A DNA stretch of 64,000 nt from Oceanicoccus sp. (GTDB taxonomy: Bacteria > Pseudomonadota > Gammaproteobacteria > Pseudomonadales > Dasaniaceae): positions 62,001 through 126,000 of the forward strand of contig NZ_JAQWFR010000008.1 of the NCBI RefSeq assembly GCF_029238675.1, in the 5' to 3' direction. Below the pieces are notes generated by a model, which was not told the DNA's origin, made no database searches, and saw only the letters and a list, made by a program, of their open reading frames with translations. Of this stretch, positions 59,149 to 64,000 are shown one piece after another. Position 1 is the stretch's first letter, and the number at the start of each line of letters is the position of its first letter. The position numbers and the translations under genes were made by a program.

Positions 59149-60486
59149 CTAGGCAACGGCCTTCTCAACAACGGCGGCAATTTCAGCAGCCAATAAACCG
59201 ACAAGCTCACCATCCTCACCTTCCACCATAACTCGCACAACCGGCTCGGTTCCCGATGGGCGAAGTAGCACTCGGCCACGGCCATCGAGCTTCTGTTCTG
59301 CCTCGCTAATCGCCTGTTCAATATCAGCATTGTTATCCAGGCGCGACTTGTCTGCCAATGCGACATTAATCATCACTTGGGGGAATTTGCTCATACCGGC
59401 CTTCAGCTCGTGCAAAGGTACACCGACATTCATCAGGGCAAACAGTACTTTTAAGGCAGCCACCACACCATCACCGGTGGTGGTGACGTCAGAACAGATA
59501 ATATGACCGGAGTTTTCACCCCCCAGCTGCCAGCCTCGGGACTTCATCAGTTCGATAACATAGCGGTCACCGACTTTGGCCCGCGCAAAGGGGATTTCCA
59601 AATCCTTTAGGGCCAGCTCAAAGCCCAGGTTGGACATCAAGGTGCCGACGACGCCAGAGCAGCTACCCGTGGTACGCAGTTGGTCTTGAGCGATAACAAA
59701 GAGTAACTCATCACCATCAACAAACTCACCAGTGTGGTCAACAAAAGCTAAACGATCACCATCACCATCAAAGGCAATACCTAAATCAGCCCCTTCCTCA
59801 AGTACTCGCGCCTGCAGTGCCCTGGGACTGGTAGAACCCACATTTTCATTGATATTTAAACCGTTGGGATCAGCCCCCATCACAATAACTTCAGCACCCA
59901 GCTCATCAAATACCGCAGGGGCGACGTAATAGGTAGCACCATGAGCGCAATCGACAACAATTTTTAAACCTCGCAAACTAAAACCTGCGGGGACAGTACT
60001 TTTACAAAACTCAATATAGCGACCGGCAGCATCGGTCATACGATCAACCTTACCCAGGTTCGCCGATTCTACTGTGGACATCGGCTGGTCGATTTGACGC
60101 TCTATCTCCAACTCAACCTCATCCGGCAGTTTGGTACCCTCACTGGAGAAAAATTTAATACCATTATCGTGATAAGCGTTGTGGGAAGCGCTGATTACAA
60201 TACCCGCCTGGGCATGAAAAGTTCTGGTGAGATAGGCAATGGCCGGTGTTGGCATAGGCCCCAGCATGGTGACATCAACCCCGGCAGCTACCAAACCCGC
60301 CTCTAAGGCTGACTCAAACATATAGCCTGATATACGCGTGTCTTTACCTATAATAATTTTACTGCGGCCAGACTGGGCAAAGACTTTACCCGCAGCCCAA
60401 CCCAGTTTTAAAACAAACTCTGGAGTAATAGCACCCTCGCCTACGCGACCCCGAATACCATCAGTACCAAAATATTTACGAGACAT
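59149..60486 (-). CDS. glmM: Phosphoglucosamine mutase
   Basis: 445 residues. Converts glucosamine-6-phosphate to glucosamine-1-phosphate for UDP-GlcNAc. N-terminal [14 protein letters not shown]; phosphoserine in [17 protein letters not shown]; metal site [13 protein letters not shown]; sugar loop GGENSGHI; phosphate loop [15 protein letters not shown]. Complete. The folP-glmM order is the standard gammaproteobacterial one. Confidence 0.98.
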   Translation of the reverse strand: MSRKYFGTDGIRGRVGEGAITPEFVLKLGWAAGKVFAQSGRSKIIIGKDTRISGYMFESALEAGLVAAGVDVTMLGPMPTPAIAYLTRTFHAQAGIVISASHNAYHDNGIKFFSSEGTKLPDEVELEIERQIDQPMSTVESANLGKVDRMTDAAGRYIEFCKSTVPAGFSLRGLKIVVDCAHGATYYVAPAVFDELGAEVIVMGADPNGLNINENVGSTSPRALQARVLEEGADLGIAFDGDGDRLAFVDHTGEFVDGDELLFVIAQDQLRTTGSCSGVVGTLMSNLGFELALKDLEIPFARAKVGDRYVIELMKSRGWQLGGENSGHIICSDVTTTGDGVVAALKVLFALMNVGVPLHELKAGMSKFPQVMINVALADKSRLDNNADIEQAISEAEQKLDGRGRVLLRPSGTEPVVRVMVEGEDGELVGLLAAEIAAVVEKAVA

Positions 60487-60535
60487 TACCCTTATTCCTT
60501 TTATATTACTTTTATATTACTTTTATTAGTGCTAA

Positions 60536-61414
60536 CTAGCTTTCAACAACGGCTGAGTAGAGTTTCATCGCGTCAGCGGTTTGCACAACATCATGAACAC
60601 GAATAATAGACGCCCCACGCTCTGCCGCAAGTACTGCCAAAGCTAAACTGCCCGCCAAACGTTGATCTACGTCACGGCCCAGCACTTTGCCAATTAACGA
60701 TTTGCGCGACAAACCAACCAGTACCGGATAACCCAGATCAACCAATATCGACAAATGATTCAACAAACGGAGGTTGTGCTCAACAGATTTACCAAAACCA
60801 AACCCGGGATCCATCAGCAAGCGGGAACGTTCAATCCCTGCAGCCATGCAAGCCTCAGCGCGAGATTGCAGGTAGTCACTGACCTCTTTAACCACCGAGT
60901 TGTAATCCGGGGATTGCTGCATGGTTTTTGGCTGGCCCTGCATATGCATAAGACAAACAGGCAGGCCGGTTTTAGCCGCAGCCTCTAGCGCGCCGCGCCG
61001 TTCCAAAGCACGCACATCATTGAGCATACCGGCGCCAGCTGCCGCCGCCGCCTGCATCACTTCGGGACTACTGGTATCAACGGAAACAATGGTTTCAAAC
61101 CGCTGGTTAATCGCCTCAACCACCGGCACAACGCGATCTAACTCTTCCGCTATGGGTACCGGTTCAGCCCCCGGACGAGTTGACTCCCCACCCACATCGA
61201 TAATAGCAGCACCTTCAGCCAGCATTTGCTCAACACGGGCCAAGGTCTTATCCAGATTACGCTTACCTGCTTGATAGAGAGCACCGCCATCGGAAAAAGA
61301 GTCAGGGGTTACATTCAGTACTCCCATAACTTGCGGAGTATCTAAACGCAAAAACCGAGTTCCACATTGCAGAACTCGGTTATTGTTGTGAGTAGCTTTA
61401 ATATTTTCAGCCAA
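60536..61414 (-). CDS. folP: Dihydropteroate synthase
   Basis: 292 residues, TIM barrel. Joins p-aminobenzoate and dihydropterin pyrophosphate; target of sulfonamides. Seen: VMGVLNVTPDSFSDGG, IDVGGESTRPGA, GFGFGKS and the C-terminal RVHDV. It starts two bases after ftsH, so coupled. Nothing marks a resistance-type insertion in the loops that I can see. Confidence 0.97.
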   Translation of the reverse strand: MAENIKATHNNNRVLQCGTRFLRLDTPQVMGVLNVTPDSFSDGGALYQAGKRNLDKTLARVEQMLAEGAAIIDVGGESTRPGAEPVPIAEELDRVVPVVEAINQRFETIVSVDTSSPEVMQAAAAAGAGMLNDVRALERRGALEAAAKTGLPVCLMHMQGQPKTMQQSPDYNSVVKEVSDYLQSRAEACMAAGIERSRLLMDPGFGFGKSVEHNLRLLNHLSILVDLGYPVLVGLSRKSLIGKVLGRDVDQRLAGSLALAVLAAERGASIIRVHDVVQTADAMKLYSAVVES

Positions 61415-61416
61415 GC

Positions 61417-63333
61417 CTAGTGCTCGCCAGCAGGGCCGCCGATAGGATCATCTTTCTTCGGCTCATCAGCAGCCTCAGTTTTTTGACCGCCGCCAGGCTT
61501 ATTGTCGTCATGCCAGTCGGCAGGTTCACCCGGCTTACGACCTTCCATAATATCGTCGATCTGTGACGAGTCGATGGTTTCATAAGTCATTAGCGCCTCG
61601 GCCATCATATCGAGCTTGTCGCGGTTTTCTTCCAGAATAGTCTCGGCAATGGCATAGCACTCATCAGAAATTCGACGAACTTCCTCATCAATTTTTTGTG
61701 CCGTCTCACCAGAGATACTCTTCGACTGACCAGCTGCAGAGCGGCCCAAAAAGACTTCTTCCTGAGCTTCGTCATACATCAGTGGCCCCATCTTTTCAGA
61801 CAAGCCCCACTTGGTCACCATATTGCGAGCAATCTCGGATGCACGCTGAATATCATTAGAGGCACCGGTGGTGACACCGTCTGGCCCCAATGTCATTTCC
61901 TCAGCAATACGACCGCCATAGAGCGAGCAAACCTGACTAAGAATATGCCGACGGCTATGGCTATAACGATCTTCCTCAGGTAAGAACATGGTCACACCTA
62001 ATGCGCGACCGCGAGGAATAATACTGACTTTATAAACCGGATCATGCTCGGGCACTAAACGCCCTACAATGGCATGGCCTGCTTCGTGATAAGCGGTATT
62101 TAACTTTTCTTTCTCAGACATCACCATCGACTTGCGCTCGGCGCCCATCATGATTTTGTCTTTGGCTAATTCAAATTGCTCTCTACCTACAGTGCGAATG
62201 TTGGCGCGGGCAGCAAACAGGGCAGCCTCATTCACCAGGTTAGCCAAATCAGCTCCGGAGAAACCAGGGGTACCACGGGCAATCACCGATGGGTCAACAT
62301 TGTCACCTAAAGGTACTTTGCGCATATGCACTTTTAAGATTTGCTCACGGCCGCGGATATCGGGCAGACCCACAACCACCTGGCGGTCAAAACGACCGGG
62401 ACGCAATAGAGCAGGATCTAATACATCGGGACGGTTAGTAGCAGCGATAACAATAACGCCATCGTTAACTTCAAAGCCATCCATCTCAACTAACAGCTGG
62501 TTTAAGGTTTGCTCACGCTCATCGTGACCACCACCAACACCGGCACCACGATGGCGACCTACTGCGTCGATTTCATCGATAAAGATAATACAAGGCGCTT
62601 GCTTCTTGGCTTGCTCAAACATATCCCGTACACGAGAAGCACCTACACCCACAAACATTTCTACAAAGTCAGAGCCGGAGATAGAGAAGAAAGGTACTTT
62701 AGCCTCACCAGCAATGGCTTTAGCTAATAGGGTTTTACCGGTACCGGGTTGACCAACCATTAATACACCACGGGGGATACGACCACCCAGGCGTTGGAAT
62801 CTACCGGGATCGCGCAAGAACTCTACCAGCTCCTGCACATCTTCTTTTGCTTCATCAACACCTGCCACATCGGCAAAGGTGGTTTTAATCTGGTCTTCGC
62901 CCAACAAACGGGCTTTACTCTTACCAAAGGCCATTGGGCCGCCACGGCCACCGCCGCCACCTTGCATCTGGCGCATAAAGAACATAAAGACGGCGATAAT
63001 AATCAGGATAGGGAAGCAGGCGACCAGTAGCTGAGTCCACAGACTTTGTTGCTCGGGCTTGCGACCTTCAATTTGCACTTTATGACCAATCAGGTCATCC
63101 ACCAGTTTGGGGTCTTCCAGCATAGGACGAATAGTTTCAAACTTGCTGTTATCGTAACGCGTGCCTGAGATGGTTAAGCCATCAATCATCACATTACTAA
63201 CGCGGTCATTCTTAACTTCTTCAATAAATTGTGAGTAGTTAAGTTGCTCGGCCTGGGGTTGGACATTAAAGTTATTAAAAACTGTTAGCAGAACCGCTGC
63301 TATGACCAGCCACAATAAAAGATTTTTCGCCAT
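61417..63333 (-). CDS. ftsH: ATP-dependent zinc metalloprotease FtsH
   Basis: 638 residues from the ATG at 63333; a TTG nine bases upstream would add three residues. Two membrane helices (about 4-22 and 100-120) flank a small periplasmic domain. Walker A GQPGTGKT near 192, Walker [13 protein letters not shown] region [10 protein letters not shown], zinc site HEAGH (first His at residue 416). The C-terminal tail is Lys/Asp/Gly-rich. It degrades membrane proteins and LpxC (with LapB). Downstream of rlmE, as usual. Confidence 0.98.
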   Translation of the reverse strand: MAKNLLLWLVIAAVLLTVFNNFNVQPQAEQLNYSQFIEEVKNDRVSNVMIDGLTISGTRYDNSKFETIRPMLEDPKLVDDLIGHKVQIEGRKPEQQSLWTQLLVACFPILIIIAVFMFFMRQMQGGGGGRGGPMAFGKSKARLLGEDQIKTTFADVAGVDEAKEDVQELVEFLRDPGRFQRLGGRIPRGVLMVGQPGTGKTLLAKAIAGEAKVPFFSISGSDFVEMFVGVGASRVRDMFEQAKKQAPCIIFIDEIDAVGRHRGAGVGGGHDEREQTLNQLLVEMDGFEVNDGVIVIAATNRPDVLDPALLRPGRFDRQVVVGLPDIRGREQILKVHMRKVPLGDNVDPSVIARGTPGFSGADLANLVNEAALFAARANIRTVGREQFELAKDKIMMGAERKSMVMSEKEKLNTAYHEAGHAIVGRLVPEHDPVYKVSIIPRGRALGVTMFLPEEDRYSHSRRHILSQVCSLYGGRIAEEMTLGPDGVTTGASNDIQRASEIARNMVTKWGLSEKMGPLMYDEAQEEVFLGRSAAGQSKSISGETAQKIDEEVRRISDECYAIAETILEENRDKLDMMAEALMTYETIDSSQIDDIMEGRKPGEPADWHDDNKPGGGQKTEAADEPKKDDPIGGPAGEH

Positions 63334-63505
63334 ATCGTTCAAAAGAGAACCCTCTAAAATACTACCTTGAAATACTACCTTGAAGTGTCCAGAGATCCAT
63401 TCACCCCTAACACCAAATAATGAAGCAACTTTACTACAGTTTAAGCCCCGCCACCATGAATAGAGAGCCGAAGCCGATGTCTTAAAGACCTAATAAAAGC
63501 GTTAG

Positions 63506-64000
63506 TTAGCCCTTAAAACCTTTACCCACCTGATAGACCTCACGGGATCTGGCTCTGGAGGCTGCAGGTTTTCGAGATTGCACCGTGCTAAAACTTGTAC
63601 GCATGTCACGCAATAATTGATCAAATCCTTCCCCCTGAAATACCTTGGCAACAAAGGCGCCACCAGGTTTTAACACCTGACGAGCCATATCCAGCGCCAA
63701 TTCGACCAAGTACATAGACTGTGGCTGATCAACAGCCGCCATACCAGACATATTGGGGGCCATATCGGAAATTACAAGGTCAACGGGGGAATCTCCGATA
63801 ATTTGCATAATAGAATCAAACACTTGCTCCTCGGTGAAGTCGCCTTGAACAAAATCGACACCGGCCAGGCTATCCATATGCAGAATATCTGAGGCGATCA
63901 CTCGCCCCTTATGCCCCACCAATTGCGCTGCCACCTGCGACCAGCCACCGGGGGCGCTGCCCAGGTCTATCACTGTCATGCCCGGCTTAATCAAACGGTC
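63506..64000 (-). CDS. rlmE: 23S rRNA 2'-O-ribose U2552 methyltransferase (partial at N-terminus)
   Basis: The C-terminal 164 residues are present; the gene runs off the right edge, so the first part is missing. SAM-binding [18 protein letters not shown], the catalytic Asp in [14 protein letters not shown] and Lys in [10 protein letters not shown] are all seen. The normal start is about 45 residues further out. RlmE methylates U2552 and is needed for 50S assembly; it precedes ftsH by 170 bases, as in E. coli. Confidence 0.97.
   Translation of the reverse strand, partial: DRLIKPGMTVIDLGSAPGGWSQVAAQLVGHKGRVIASDILHMDSLAGVDFVQGDFTEEQVFDSIMQIIGDSPVDLVISDMAPNMSGMAAVDQPQSMYLVELALDMARQVLKPGGAFVAKVFQGEGFDQLLRDMRTSFSTVQSRKPAASRARSREVYQVGKGFKG

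Overview
The window is almost entirely core chromosome of a gammaproteobacterium. Two stretches have classical gammaproteobacterial order. The first is hisC-tyrA-aroA-cmk-rpsA-ihfB-lapA-lapB-pyrF (about 10.4-19.5 kb). The second is rlmE-ftsH-folP-glmM-tpiA-secG-tRNA-Leu(GAG)-[porin]-tRNA-fMet-rimP-nusA-infB-rbfA-truB-rpsO-pnp (46.6-64 kb); both read leftward. FabV, MiaE, Mpl, RlmA, LapB, a DUF2959 lipoprotein and a SLC13/TrkA-C carrier, with moderate G+C, suggest a free-living, probably marine lineage near Cellvibrionales/Spongiibacteraceae. That placement is inferred from gene content only.

Layout. 0-3.9 kb: glycogen and alpha-glucan genes, a GH57 enzyme (cut by the left edge) divergent from glgA, then an unknown Cys-containing membrane protein overlapping glgA. 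4.1-6.8 kb: a haem lipoprotein, an NfeD-type membrane protease and its slipin partner. 7-10.4 kb: a SLC13 carrier, a DHH phosphoesterase and a ComEA-like protein. 10.4-20.4 kb: the pyrF-to-hisC cluster and a LysR regulator. 20.6-24.7 kb: glycine cleavage gcvT-gcvP with no gcvH between them. 24.8-31.2 kb: small membrane proteins and lipoproteins, a CheX-like protein, methyltransferases, dapE and rlmA. 31.3-43.4 kb: an OmpA-like porin with Ca-binding repeats, SGNH and MBL hydrolases, fabV, miaE, a glycosyltransferase-like protein, an exonuclease, an RND exporter operon, mpl and a PilZ protein. 43.5-46.4 kb: ppa, an AP2-like unknown, an M15 peptidase, a TfoX-C protein and a Rieske protein. 46.6-64 kb: the translation, transcription and cell-envelope block.

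The strongest structure beyond genes is a family of about 60-125 bp interspersed palindromic repeats. Eight loci lie in intergenic gaps. Each carries arms of the form ATTCCC-N8-GGGAAT, most with an inner second palindrome, in both orientations and in full, half and degenerate forms. I also see good sigma70 promoters for the fMet-tRNA/nusA operon, ppa, miaE and ompA, six intrinsic terminators, and structured leaders before rpsA and rpsO. I see no insertion sequence, prophage, CRISPR array or recognisable defence system. The least explained items are the AP2-like protein with an upstream perfect palindrome, an acidic insertion in the RND transporter, a two-frameshift gene remnant beside a repeat, a porin inserted in the leuU-metY interval, and an initiator tRNA with a U1-U72 mismatch.
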